Assembly (NCBI GenBank): GCA_963797085.1
Contig: CAWCOA010000024.1
Coordinates: 1-64,000, forward strand
Source of the DNA: JASJBU01 sp963797085
Lineage (GTDB): Bacteria > Pseudomonadota > Gammaproteobacteria > Chromatiales > Chromatiaceae
DNA length: 64,000 nucleotides
Direction: 5' to 3'
Position numbers and translations under genes: made by a program. This document shows, piece after piece, positions 45,366 to 55,400 of this stretch. Every line of letters begins with the position of its first letter. The first letter of the stretch is position 1. Under the pieces are notes generated by a model. It was given only the letters and a program-made list of their open reading frames with translations, searched no databases and was not told the origin of the DNA.

Positions 45366-46379
45366 CTAAGATTGCTCATGTCTCTGCAATACACCACGCA
45401 ACAGACGACCCAGAATATCCGCACCGGTAATCAGCCGCCGTTCCTCGCCCCAAACCAGGATGATATCCTTATCCAGAATATGATCAGACGGACCCGGCTC
45501 CAGGCGCAGACGGATGATGGCCTCGCCCAATGGGGATTCGCGGTCACGGATCACCACCGGAAGATGGCAGAAACGCTGCGCATCGACCTCCTTTTGCATG
45601 AGTATGTTGCGCAGCAGACCATCAGTATCCAGCACCAGACGGGGTTTTTCCTTTTGATCAATCAGCACCACCCAGCGTCGGCCGGATGCCGCCAACTGTT
45701 GCAGAAAGGGATCATCTGCAAGCTTCGAGAAACGCGGAAACTCGGGGAGGCCTTGATGGAAGGGCAGCTGGATCACGCTTGATGGGTCTACCGGAACGCC
45801 TTCGCTGAATACCGGCAGATCATCCAGGGTCAGAAAATTGATCGCGCCGATCGCCTCCATGCGGTCGATGTCGCTGCCTTCCTCTTCCATGTGACGGCGT
45901 ATCACATCCTTGAGATGACGTTCGTGGTAATACTGGATCGTCTCCCGGCCGAGCCACTGGTCCAGCAGCCAGGCGGACGGTCGCACCACCGGGTAGAGCA
46001 GGATCTGGTAGAAGCGCAGCAGGGGTGAGAGCAGAGAGGCCATGCGTATGGCATGGCGGGAGAAATAGGCCTGAGGCGCGATTTCACCGAACAGGGTGAT
46101 GGCGATGGTAGAGAATAGAAAGGCGCTGACTCCCGCCAGCACCGAATCGGACAACAGGGTCAGCAGGACATTGATCCCCACATTGCCCCACAGGATGGTG
46201 GTCAGGACACGATTCGGGTCGGAGCGCAGATCGAGTATTTGCTGGGCCGCGTCGTTGCCGTCCGCCGCCTCAACCTCGAGGCGCATGCGCGAGAGACTGA
46301 AAACCGCCAGATTGAGACCGGAGAAGATGGCGGATTGAGAAAGACAGATGAGGATGCCGAGCCAGATGAATAAGTCCAT
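45366..46379 (-). CDS. DUF21/CNNM-like membrane protein with CBS region
   Basis: 337 residues. Four hydrophobic helices in the first 160 residues form a DUF21/CNNM transmembrane domain (SQSAIFSGLNLAVFSLSRMR and TLFGEIAPQAYFSRHAIRMA, with the conserved GEI(x)PQ); a cytoplasmic CBS-pair-like region follows (about 190-320). CNNM/CorB proteins export or sense Mg2+, so this is the third Mg2+-related system in the window. It is convergent with the second serine hydrolase (stops 14 bases apart) and downstream of the ATP-grasp/7TM/retropepsin genes, with a gap of about 110 bases. Confidence 0.82.
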   Translation of the reverse strand: MDLFIWLGILICLSQSAIFSGLNLAVFSLSRMRLEVEAADGNDAAQQILDLRSDPNRVLTTILWGNVGINVLLTLLSDSVLAGVSAFLFSTIAITLFGEIAPQAYFSRHAIRMASLLSPLLRFYQILLYPVVRPSAWLLDQWLGRETIQYYHERHLKDVIRRHMEEEGSDIDRMEAIGAINFLTLDDLPVFSEGVPVDPSSVIQLPFHQGLPEFPRFSKLADDPFLQQLAASGRRWVVLIDQKEKPRLVLDTDGLLRNILMQKEVDAQRFCHLPVVIRDRESPLGEAIIRLRLEPGPSDHILDKDIILVWGEERRLITGADILGRLLRGVLQRHEQS

Positions 46380-46490
46380 AATAATGATGTTTTATTGTGT
46401 GTCTGTGGTTGCCTGTTGCCAGGGCCGAAGTTGAGTCTGGAAAGGGCGTCCAGATGCGCTGAGACGCCTCTCAATATTCCTGTTGCTATA

Positions 46491-47447
46491 TTACGCCGTG
46501 GCAGGATCAGCGCCAAAGCGGTCCTTGGCGAATGCTACACGTTCGGCGACGCCGATGATCGGTTTTGCCAGCTGCTCAATCTGGCGCAGCCGGGTGAGCA
46601 GCCCCACCCGGTTGGCAATCTGGATATTCAGCCCCGGCCGGGCGTTGAGCTCCAGGATCAGCGGCCCCAGTTGCTCGTCGAGCACCAGGTCAACGCCGAT
46701 ATAGCCCAGACCGGTCAGCTCGTGGCAGCGGGCGGCCAGTTCCAGTAAGCGGTCCCAGTGGGGTATCTGGATGCCGGTGACCGGCTCGCCGGTATCCGGA
46801 TGCTCATCCACGACCTGGTTATGCCAGACGGCCGTCAGGGTCCTGCCGTTGGCCATATCGATGCCGGCACCAATGGCGCCTTGGTGCAGGTTGGCCTTGC
46901 CATCGGACATGCGCGTCGGCAACCTGACCATGGACATAACCGGGATACCCTGGAAGACGATGATACGCACATCCGGCACGCCCTGGTAACTGATGGCCTG
47001 GAACACCGGGTCAAAACGCACCCGATACTCGATCAGGGCCTTGTCCGGGTGACCGCCCAGACTGAACATGCCGCTGAGGATGTTGGAGACATAATGCTCG
47101 AGTTCAGCCTCATCGATCAGTTGTCCATTGGACTTGCGATACAGGCCTTTGGCGCGGCCGGTGATGACGATGATGCCGTCCCCGCCGCTGCCGGCGGCCG
47201 GTTTGATGACAAAGTCCTGGTAAGGTCCAAGCAGCTCCGAAAGTTCCTCGATCTGGTGTTCGATCTGGATCACGCCATACAGTTCAGGCACCGCGATACC
47301 GGCCTTCTCGGCCAGGCGTTTGGTCTGCAGTTTATCGTCTACCAGGGGGTAGAGGTGGCGGGGATTGTAGGTCAGGGTATAGAGGGCGTTGCGCCCATTG
47401 ATCCCCAGCACACCCTGTTCATGTAAGGCGCGGGCGAGCTTCCACAT
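46491..47447 (-). CDS. Alpha-L-glutamate-ligase-like ATP-grasp protein
   Basis: 318 residues, RimK-like ATP-grasp fold. Visible parts: the central domain VIKPAAGSGGDGIIVI (ATP-lid Gly loop), the DVRIIVFQG segment, then GADAxx-type IGAGIDMANG and the metal-binding end GVDLVLDEQLGPLILELNARPGLNIQ (Asp, Glu, Asn ligands). The family is annotated as alpha-L-glutamate ligase-like and always lies beside the 7TM inactive transglutaminase gene, as here, with an ATGA overlap. Target of ligation unknown; probably a cytoplasmic peptide or protein tail. The start ATG at 47447 is fixed by this overlap. Confidence 0.85.
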   Translation of the reverse strand: MWKLARALHEQGVLGINGRNALYTLTYNPRHLYPLVDDKLQTKRLAEKAGIAVPELYGVIQIEHQIEELSELLGPYQDFVIKPAAGSGGDGIIVITGRAKGLYRKSNGQLIDEAELEHYVSNILSGMFSLGGHPDKALIEYRVRFDPVFQAISYQGVPDVRIIVFQGIPVMSMVRLPTRMSDGKANLHQGAIGAGIDMANGRTLTAVWHNQVVDEHPDTGEPVTGIQIPHWDRLLELAARCHELTGLGYIGVDLVLDEQLGPLILELNARPGLNIQIANRVGLLTRLRQIEQLAKPIIGVAERVAFAKDRFGADPATA

Positions 47448-48976
47448 CAGTCGCTCTCCTTGGCCAGGATCTTGAAGCGCCGCAGCTCGAGCAGGCGAAA
47501 GCCAGAATAGCGGCCGAGCATCAGGGTGGCTGCCAGTAGGATCAGCAGCAGTTCTGGAAACACGAACAGCAGGTGTTCGGTCCAGCGGTTGAACATCAGC
47601 AGATAACCCAGTACCGCCACCAGCAGGCTGCCCAGTCCCTGCTGGATGGCCTCGGCGGCGCCGCGCTCCTCCCAGACGATGGACATGCGCTCGATGGTCA
47701 TGCTGATGATCACCATGGGGAACAAGGCCACCGACAGGCCGCGCTCGAGCCCCAGTTGGTGGCTGATGACACTGACCAGCGCCATCATGATCACGACGAT
47801 GATCAGCAGGGCGCCGAGGCGCGGCACCAGCAGTAATTTGAGGTGTTCCAGATAGAAGCGGATCGACAGGCCGAGACCCACCAGCACGACGAACAGTATC
47901 ACACCCCACAGCAGCTGAGTCTCACGGAACGCCAATGCGATCAACACGGGCATGAAGGTGCCGAAGGTCTTGATGCCGATCACGTTGCGCAGTATGACCA
48001 GCAGCATGGCGCCGAGGGGTATCAGCAGCATCACCCGGTAGACCTGCTGGGTTTCCAGCGGCAGGCTGAACAGGGAAAATTCTATGAACTCACGGCTCAA
48101 CAGCCGTCCCCGCTGCAGCGCTGCGGACAGGGCCGCCTCCTCGTTGCGGCGCACCGACCACTGTACGCCGGATGTGCGTGCACCTTCCACCGTGAGCAGC
48201 GGACCTACCCCATACCCCAGGAGCACCAGATCTTCGGGTAGTCCCATCTCACCATTGCGTGGATTGAAGGTCTGCCAGCGACCGCTGTCGAAGACCTGCA
48301 GCCAGGGTTCGGGACTGGCATGCAGGCGTTCCTGAAAAAGCGGCATGCCCCAGGCGACACGACTCGGCAGGTTGGCCAGGGAGAGGACTTGCGAGGCGAG
48401 CGAGACAATCTTCTGGGGCTCCGGAATTGCGCCCACCAGCAGTAATGTGCTGGCATCCGACTGGCTGCCGAGTCGGCGCAGCACTTGGGTGACCAGGGTT
48501 TCGGTATCCGCCGACTGGGGGCGCACTTCGTCCAGCAGGGATTGCACCGCCGCCAGTTCAGAGCCGCTGAACTCGGGTGGTGGCACCGCAGGGACGGTTT
48601 TGCTCAACGGCGTCGTTTCATTGCCGGCGGACAACTGCACAGTGGCGCGGTAATAGAGCACCTGTTCGCCCTTCGCCTGGCGTCGGCTCCAGGTTGCCAG
48701 CCGGCCTGTCGCCTCTTTTTTCATCGTCAGCCCGAATCCGCGGGAGACAAAGCGCTCATCCACCAGCAGGGCGCGTCTGGTGCTGGAGGGTATGCTGAGG
48801 GAGACCTTGGCAGCGCCGCCTTCGGCTACGAAGTGCAGGCGCGCCTCCAGATCCCAGAGCTCCACCACATCGTTAGGCAGTAGCGGAAAGTTGAGCATCA
48901 AGGACTTGTAAAGAAACAATGACAAGCCAATGACCGAGAGGGTTACAGCCAATAGATACAGATGGCCTTTGTTCAT
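47447..48976 (-). CDS. Inactive transglutaminase fused to seven transmembrane helices
   Basis: 509 residues. One N-terminal helix (about 5-25) exports a periplasmic domain (30-280) that resembles a transglutaminase core with disrupted catalytic residues (ANLPSRVAWGMPL, WLQVFDSGRWQTFNPRNGE); seven or so helices follow (about 315-490). The family is known as 7TM inactive transglutaminase, a partner of the ATP-grasp and retropepsin-like genes on either side; related sets in Pseudomonas have been linked to osmotic-stress tolerance as I recall. ATG at 48976 overlaps the stop of the retropepsin gene. Confidence 0.82.
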   Translation of the reverse strand: MNKGHLYLLAVTLSVIGLSLFLYKSLMLNFPLLPNDVVELWDLEARLHFVAEGGAAKVSLSIPSSTRRALLVDERFVSRGFGLTMKKEATGRLATWSRRQAKGEQVLYYRATVQLSAGNETTPLSKTVPAVPPPEFSGSELAAVQSLLDEVRPQSADTETLVTQVLRRLGSQSDASTLLLVGAIPEPQKIVSLASQVLSLANLPSRVAWGMPLFQERLHASPEPWLQVFDSGRWQTFNPRNGEMGLPEDLVLLGYGVGPLLTVEGARTSGVQWSVRRNEEAALSAALQRGRLLSREFIEFSLFSLPLETQQVYRVMLLIPLGAMLLVILRNVIGIKTFGTFMPVLIALAFRETQLLWGVILFVVLVGLGLSIRFYLEHLKLLLVPRLGALLIIVVIMMALVSVISHQLGLERGLSVALFPMVIISMTIERMSIVWEERGAAEAIQQGLGSLLVAVLGYLLMFNRWTEHLLFVFPELLLILLAATLMLGRYSGFRLLELRRFKILAKESD

Positions 48977-49503
48977 GGATTGACTTCCCTTGTGCACTGA
49001 GACTTCAGTTTGAATGTTGCACCGGGATCGATCAGAAACTGACCGGCCAGGTAGGAGCGACCGAGCAGTAGAGGATAATTGAAAGTACCACGATCCACCA
49101 GGTTGACCTCTACCTGCCTAGTGGTATTTCCAAGGCAAACCTCGAGCATTACCACCGGTCGTTTCTGGGCTTCGGTAAAGTGTCTTTTGATGGCTGCCTG
49201 TCTAATAACCGGTTGCTCGATCACAACAGTTTTGCCCTTTTTATCCTTCAACCTGAAACGCACATGCTCTGAGCCATTGTGATTAATGAAATCAATTTTC
49301 AAAGCGTTGAGGGAGGAATTTTTGGCGCCTGTATCCAGCTTCGCCTTCAGTTCAATCCCAGAGGGCATCAGTCGCGCTTTCTCCACCCAACCGGCGATCT
49401 CCCGGGCAGCCAGGTCGCAGGCCAGGGAGGAAAGGACCAGCACCGGGAATAGCTTCAACGGCTGGATGAAGTTGACATAGCGGTTCAGGGAATGGTTATT
49501 CAT
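48973..49503 (-). CDS. Retropepsin-like periplasmic aspartic protease (ATP-dependent zinc protease / RimB family)
   Basis: 176 residues with a signal-like N-terminus (LFPVLVLSSLACDLA). The active-site LDTGAKNSSL (Asp57) is the retropepsin DTGA triad and the following parts GRSYLAGQFLIDP and VMLEVCLGN fit PF05618. In related systems the protease is coupled with the ATP-grasp and 7TM proteins encoded next to it; the three genes overlap by four bases each (ATGA). No zinc-binding motif is visible, so the older family name is misleading. First gene of the operon on the minus strand. Confidence 0.85.
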   Translation of the reverse strand: MNNHSLNRYVNFIQPLKLFPVLVLSSLACDLAAREIAGWVEKARLMPSGIELKAKLDTGAKNSSLNALKIDFINHNGSEHVRFRLKDKKGKTVVIEQPVIRQAAIKRHFTEAQKRPVVMLEVCLGNTTRQVEVNLVDRGTFNYPLLLGRSYLAGQFLIDPGATFKLKSQCTREVNP

Positions 49504-49943
49504 AGGACGCTTCTGCCTTATTATTATTTAGTGACGAAGATGTCAGGTTAGCTGATTGATGGCCCTGTCGGTAAACTTGAGCGGCACTTGTGATACCTAA
49601 CCGCTGCTGTTTAGTTGCTTGGCGCCTGATCGCGCTGCAGTTCGTTCGGTTTTCGCTGTCTGGATTCGGACTGACAAATCCCCATCCGATCAGCACATGT
49701 GGTTCTGCCAGGCAGCATCATGATATGCTCGATTTTGTTCGGCCACAAGGATTAATAAGACCATCGGCCAGCATGAGTTAATCAAGGATTTCAATCAGTT
49801 CGGCTTCGTCGTTCTGGTGTGAAATCCTCAGCGGCCCGGAACATGCTTTATGTGATGATGGTGGTTCTACAATGGGCCTGGGGAATCTCGTCTGCTTCGC
49901 CTTGGTTGGCGCCTTTTGCAAATTTGTTTGGTAGCGGCTTCTC
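49504..49943. other. Intergenic region without a supported gene
   Basis: About 440 bases between the retropepsin gene (start at 49503, minus) and the GluR0-like channel (ends at 49944, minus). No frame on either strand looks like protein. It should hold the promoter for the retropepsin operon at its left end. No clear terminator hairpin for the GluR0 gene was picked out by eye. Confidence 0.5.
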
Positions 49944-51020
49944 TCAGTCTGTTTTTCCCAGATAGCGAAACAGCAAATCCTCCCACGCCTGAGTTCTCAG
50001 GGTTTCCAATAGTGCTCGGTTTATTGCCTCTCGGTGAGGGCTCGCAGTGGGCAGGGCAATGCCGTAGTCCTGGCGTGTGAAGCTGCCGGGCAGCACGCTG
50101 AGTCGGTCGCTGTATTTTTTCAGTACCTGATATCGCAGTATGGGGGCATCGTAAACTACCGCATCGACAACCCCGTTGGCCAGGTTTTCCAGGGCGCCCG
50201 GTAAATCCGATTCGGAACGAAAGTTGAGTTTTGCCTGCAACAGGTATTGTGCGCTGGTACTGTCAGTAATGCTGGCGATGCGTGCCCGCGCCAAGTCGTC
50301 CTTGCCCTGTACCTTGCCACCCAGTTCGCCGATGGTCAGTGCGGTGGCGATGGCTGCCGTGAAAGAGGAAATGATAATGATACTGGTGAACATCCAGACC
50401 AAGGCTACCACTCGTCCACCCAGCGTCTGCGGGGACTTGTCACCATAGCCGACCGTGGTCATGGTGACCGCAGACCACCACAGACCGGAACCTATGCCCT
50501 GGGCAGGCGTGCCGCCGAATTGGTCATTGCGGCGTCTCTCGAACAACCAGACCAGGATACCGATCAATAATAAGATGCCAAGCAACGCAGTGATGACCTG
50601 GAGAAAACGGGCGGAGAAAAAGCGCTGAGTAACGGCCAGCCAGCCACCGCCGGCATTGAGTGGCACGGCAATCCCCAGACCGGTGCTCAGGAAAGGATGG
50701 CTGAAGTCCATGCGCTGTTCGCGTTCGCTGGTGATCGTCAGGGCTGCGACGGCTGCATCCACCTTGCGGTTTTCCACCGCGTTCAGCATCTCCTTGAGAC
50801 CCATTTCGCGGAAACGGTACTCGAGACCGAGGCGATCGGCGATCTGCTCCCACAATTCGATGCTGATGCCCCGCCAGCTGCCGTCGTCCTGCTTGATCGC
50901 AAATGGTGGTACATGGCGAGTGGCGATGGTCAGGGTTGCGGAAGAATCAGCCGCATTGACCAGCTGCGGAGTCAGCAGCAATGACAGCAGGAAGTACATC
51001 AGGAGCATAAACGATTTCAT
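49944..51020 (-). CDS. GluR0-like prokaryotic ionotropic glutamate receptor (ligand-gated K+ channel)
   Basis: 358 residues. A signal peptide (1-24) is followed by the S1 half of a periplasmic amino-acid-binding fold (ATRHVPPFAIKQDDG, then AALTITSEREQRMDFS with the ligand-contacting Thr and Arg near residues 95-100), then a two-helix pore: M1 at about 140-160, the P-loop with the potassium filter TVGYGD (189-194), and M2 (about 205-228). The S2 half (VVDAVVYDAPIL) completes the clamshell. This is the layout of Synechocystis GluR0, with a K+-type selectivity filter and no extra M3. It should open to K+ on binding an amino acid. It overlaps the YihY gene (ATGA); GltS at about 10 kb makes amino-acid sensing plausible. 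Confidence 0.88.
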   Translation of the reverse strand: MKSFMLLMYFLLSLLLTPQLVNAADSSATLTIATRHVPPFAIKQDDGSWRGISIELWEQIADRLGLEYRFREMGLKEMLNAVENRKVDAAVAALTITSEREQRMDFSHPFLSTGLGIAVPLNAGGGWLAVTQRFFSARFLQVITALLGILLLIGILVWLFERRRNDQFGGTPAQGIGSGLWWSAVTMTTVGYGDKSPQTLGGRVVALVWMFTSIIIISSFTAAIATALTIGELGGKVQGKDDLARARIASITDSTSAQYLLQAKLNFRSESDLPGALENLANGVVDAVVYDAPILRYQVLKKYSDRLSVLPGSFTRQDYGIALPTASPHREAINRALLETLRTQAWEDLLFRYLGKTD

Positions 51021-52450
51021 CGATGGGTTTCCTCATAGATGGATTGTGATAGCGGATTAGGTACCTGGTTCGATCTGCTATTGGCGCCTGCCGCGCCGCT
51101 GGAAAACCGTTCGATAAATCCATCGGAGTCCAGTACCAGGTCGCGGATGCTGAGTTCAGCCAGAGTATTGGATGTGGCCAGATCGATTGCCGAAAAGACG
51201 CCGGCCACGCATTTCTCCATCTGCTTCCCTGAAGCCATTGAAACAGGCTGATCCTCGGTGCGCCTCAGGGTATCCAGTGCTGTCTTGACGCTAATGCGTT
51301 CGGGCGCTCTGCCGGGTACAAAGGAGAACTGATCCGATTGCACAGCAACTACCAGATTCTTGCTTTGCAGCAGGTTCATGGCATCCAATACTGCATCGGG
51401 TGGCGCCTCGATCACTGACGCCAACGCTTTCAGAGAAAACGGCTCACCACCATCGAAGTGCTGTTTGGCCAGGTAACAGAGTGAGAGCAGGCCGATGGTC
51501 TCCCGCTCCCGGTTTCCGATAGACGGGCCTGGTGTCAGTTTCAGGTGCAGTTGCTCTGGATGTTGATGATAGAAGGCGATGCTGGCGCCGATCAAGAGGA
51601 TCAGCCAGGCCAGATAGAGCCAGATCATAAACAGGAGCAGGATGGCGAAGCCGGAGTAGATGGCGGAGTACTTGGTCGAGTTGACGACAAACGAAGCGAA
51701 TCCCCAGCCAATGGATTGCCACAGCACCCCTGCCACGATCGCGCCCACGATCGCGGGAGCCAGCCGCACACGGGTGTTGGGGATGAAGACGTAGACAAAG
51801 GTGAAGGCGCAGATTACGAAGAAGTAGGGGATCAGGTTGCCAGCCGTGTGAATGATCCAGCCCAGGACGGGAATCTGCGTCATGCTCTGAACCAGCGTGT
51901 TGCTCATGACCGAGGCGGTGGCGCCCAGAGCGGAGAAGACCAGCACCGGACCAATCATCAGCACACTGAGGTAGTCACTGAAACGCTCCGCCAGAGGCCG
52001 GTGCTGGGATACACGCCAAGTGTAATTGAAGGTGTGTTCCACTTTCTGAATCAAAGATACCACGGTGTATAACAGCAGCCCCAGCCCCACCGCTCCCAGC
52101 ACACCAACCCGCATGTTATCCACAAAGCCGATGATCGTCGTGGTTATCTCCTCGCCTTTCTGACCCAGGGGGGCGAGGAAATTCAGCAGCACAGGTTCGA
52201 TCTGGTTTTGTACCCCAAATGCCTTGAGCACTGAGAAGCTGACGGCCAACAGGGGCACCAGAGAGAGCAGGGTGGTGTAGACCAGGCTCATGGCGCGCAT
52301 CGAGAGCTGCCCATTCGACAGTTCCTGGTAGAGTACCCAGATGATGCGCAACCAACGTATCAGAAAGGCCCGCCATAATGGCCTGGTCTGCTGCTTGCGT
52401 GCCCAGACAAGATGGGTGAGCTGTTGCAGAATGGCAGTGGGTGTTCTCAT
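51017..52450 (-). CDS. YihY/BrkB-family membrane protein
   Basis: 477 residues. Six hydrophobic helices in residues 50-300 include the family segments SLVYTTLLSLVPLLAVSFSV, then YTWRVSQHRPL and FGFxxWQ-like WQSIGWGFASFVV. The cytoplasmic C-terminal 160 residues contain a winged-helix-like region (ETIGLLSLCYLAKQHFDGGE). The family was once called RNase BN or BrkB; its true function in membranes is unknown. Start ATG at 52450 is preferred to a TTG three codons upstream. It precedes the GluR0-like gene with a four-base overlap, implying one transcript. Confidence 0.85.
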   Translation of the reverse strand: MRTPTAILQQLTHLVWARKQQTRPLWRAFLIRWLRIIWVLYQELSNGQLSMRAMSLVYTTLLSLVPLLAVSFSVLKAFGVQNQIEPVLLNFLAPLGQKGEEITTTIIGFVDNMRVGVLGAVGLGLLLYTVVSLIQKVEHTFNYTWRVSQHRPLAERFSDYLSVLMIGPVLVFSALGATASVMSNTLVQSMTQIPVLGWIIHTAGNLIPYFFVICAFTFVYVFIPNTRVRLAPAIVGAIVAGVLWQSIGWGFASFVVNSTKYSAIYSGFAILLLFMIWLYLAWLILLIGASIAFYHQHPEQLHLKLTPGPSIGNRERETIGLLSLCYLAKQHFDGGEPFSLKALASVIEAPPDAVLDAMNLLQSKNLVVAVQSDQFSFVPGRAPERISVKTALDTLRRTEDQPVSMASGKQMEKCVAGVFSAIDLATSNTLAELSIRDLVLDSDGFIERFSSGAAGANSRSNQVPNPLSQSIYEETHR

Positions 52451-52493
52451 CTTACTCAAGATAGCAGCAGAAATTCAGTTGATGGTTAAGCTG

Positions 52494-55400
52494 TCAGGTT
52501 GCATCATCCTGAGGAGGGAAGAGGGCGGGCTTTCCCCTGGGCCGAGAGCCTTGTGGAGGCGTCACCTGGATCTCTTGGCGTTCCGCCGCAATCTCCACGC
52601 CTGCCTTTGACAGTCCCTCTTCGATAGCAGTATTCACCGCATCCATGACCTTGGCGTAATCCTCCCGGCGGATAAATACCCGCAGGTCGAAACGCAGTGA
52701 GCCGGGGCCAAATCCACTGAATACCACACTCGGTGGCGGATCTGACAGCACCAGACCGTGCGCATTGGCAATGTTCAAGAGGATCGTGCGCGTATTCTCC
52801 AGTTCCGAACCGCGGCTGACCGCCACCGGAAAGACTACCCGGATGATCGAGTCTGACAGGGTCCAGTTGAGAACCTCGGCGGTAATAAAGCGCTTATTCG
52901 GTACGATCAGCTCCTTGCGATCCCAGTCGGTGATGGTGGTGGCACGGATGCGGATGCGTGAAACCACGCCGCTGACGTTCCCCACGGTGACCACATCGCC
53001 GACCCGTATCGGACGTTCGAACAGGATGATGATGCCGGAGACAAAGTTGGCGAAGATCTCCTGTAGGCCGAAAGCCAGGCCGACGGTCATGGCGGCCACC
53101 AGCCATTGGACCTTGGACCAGCTGATGCCGATGGCGTCAAAGGCAATGACAATACCCACCGCGGCGATGATGTACTTGGTCAGTGAGGTGATGGCGTACT
53201 GCACGCTGGGGGCGAAGGGCAGGCGGTCAAGAATGGTGATCTCCAACAGTCCGGGTATGTTGCGAGCGGCCACGAAGGCCAACATGAAGATCAATAAAGA
53301 GAGTCCCGCGTCAGTCAGGGTGATGGGCACCTGTTGAATCAATTTGTTCACGCCGGTTGTTCCATCCGGACGGACCAGGGTCTCCGAGGTCTCGACCTGG
53401 GTGTTCCACAAGGTTAGATCGTCCAGCACTGACAGGGCCGGCAGGGTTGTACCCCAGATCAGCCAGCCTCCGATCAGCGCTCCCACCAGGACTGTGGTGC
53501 GCAGTATCTGCGCGGTCTGAGCGTTGACGCTGGCCTCGTCCAGCTCTTCGTCTTCCAATTGGACTTTCATTCCGTCCGCCAGGGATTCCTCGCTGGCGGA
53601 GCCAGCTCCTAAAGTCTCCTGCAGGGCACGCTGGCGCATGCGCAACTTCAGCCAATGCTGTACCAGGGCATTGAATATTATCAACCCAAGCAACAGCCAA
53701 AAGGTCTCCACCATACGCCAGCTCAGGAAATAGGCGGTGTAGTAGTAGCCGGCCGCCGCGGCCAGCGCCAGTCCGGCAGGTATGCCTACCGCCAAGCCAT
53801 GCAGGATATATCGTAACTGATACAGCCAGCCCAGACGGTTTTCCCCTATCATCCTTTTCAGCACCTCGCCCTCGGGTCGCAGCAGGCGTCTGGCCGCCAG
53901 CGCAATCGCGAGGAAGGATATGATAAACATGATGCGTCCCAGGGATTCCCGAAAGGCCTCGTTGCTCTGGAAGTCCATGGCCGCACTGAAAAAGGCGGTT
54001 GGGATCACCAGCCAGGCCAGCCAGCGCAGCTCTTTGTATAGAGGCTGCCGTACTGCTTTTGGCCAGTTGAAGGTCTTGGCGCCGATGCCAGCCTCTGCGC
54101 AAAGCTGCCAGAGTACGCTGATACCGAGCAGCATAACCAGCGACGCCCGTAAGCCGGCAGCCACGGTCTTGGCAAACTCGGAAGAGTCGTAGGGAGAAGC
54201 CAGCAGCCAGCTCAACAGCCATAACAGGGCAGGCCAAACGGCCGCTACGGCAAACATGAGTGCGATCAGACGCAAGCTATCGCGAAACGAGCCGGATGCA
54301 GCTTCGCCAGAGTGCCGCATGGATTTTTTCAGCCAATCTCTGATTTTGCCACGTGTCCCTACTAGGCCAATCACCAGGCTTATAAAGGCCAGGCTCAACA
54401 GTGGACTGGCGCGCAGTGTGCCCCAGATGGATTTGCCTATGGCTATCCAGCCCTGCGGTCTCGCCAGCCATATCAGCGCTTCCCCCGCTCGAAGTAGATC
54501 GGACGGTCCCAACAGGTTGCCGCTCTCGATCCACAACACGTTTTCGTCTATGTAGCGACCGAAGCTCCGGGTCTGTTCCAGGAGCTTGCGCTGCATGACG
54601 TCCAGATCGACCAGTTCTGCGAAATAGGCGCCCTGGTCGATGATGAGTTGATCGAGATGGTCGCGCTGTACACGCAGTAATTCCTTGGCCTTTTGTTCGA
54701 TGTCGGTGCGTTCGACGTCAGGCGTCATGCTATCCAGCCCGGCCAGAATCTTAGCAACCACCGGTTGTGTTCGGCTAATTGCACTACGCTGATCTTCCAG
54801 TTCCAGGATGCGGGATTGCACCACACCGACTTCAAGCTTGAGTTCTCGGATGCTTTTTTGCAGTTTGCGGGTGTTGGGGAGATCGGCATGCTGTCTACGC
54901 AGGAATTGGCCGATGGCGTTGGTCAATCCAGCCGCGGCGACTCGTTCCTCGATGCGTTTTTGTTCCGTCTCCAGACGGTCGTATATCTGTTCTTTATCGC
55001 GGGTTTGCTGTTTCGCAGTCTCAATGGCCTGGTTCAGCGCCGCCTGGCTGCGTGTCAATTCCAAATTTAGCTGGCGCTATGGTCCGCAAGGCAGGGTGGG
55101 TCTGCGCTACCTGCAACTCTGCTTCCTGCATGGCGGCCCTGGTCGCCATGCCTCTGCGTTCATCCAGAGCCAGGCTCAGGGCGCTGACAATCTCCCGGGT
55201 CAGCCCGACCTCTCTATCCGCCAGTTCGGTCCGGGTCTGCAACAGATCGCCCCTGGTATCGTAGCTGAGCAGTTCCTCTTGATAGGCGCTTATCTCGTTC
55301 TGAATGGCCGAGCGCCGGACCGTCCTCAGAATCTGCTGGGCCCGTAATAAGGCCATCGGTAGCCCGGTTGTTTCCGGAGTCGATTTGCTCGCCTGATCGT

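Noticed and set aside
53311..54237. Minus-strand frame of about 308 codons inside the MscK-like gene
   Set aside because: Other frame of a gene with a proven MscS domain; no motifs of its own.
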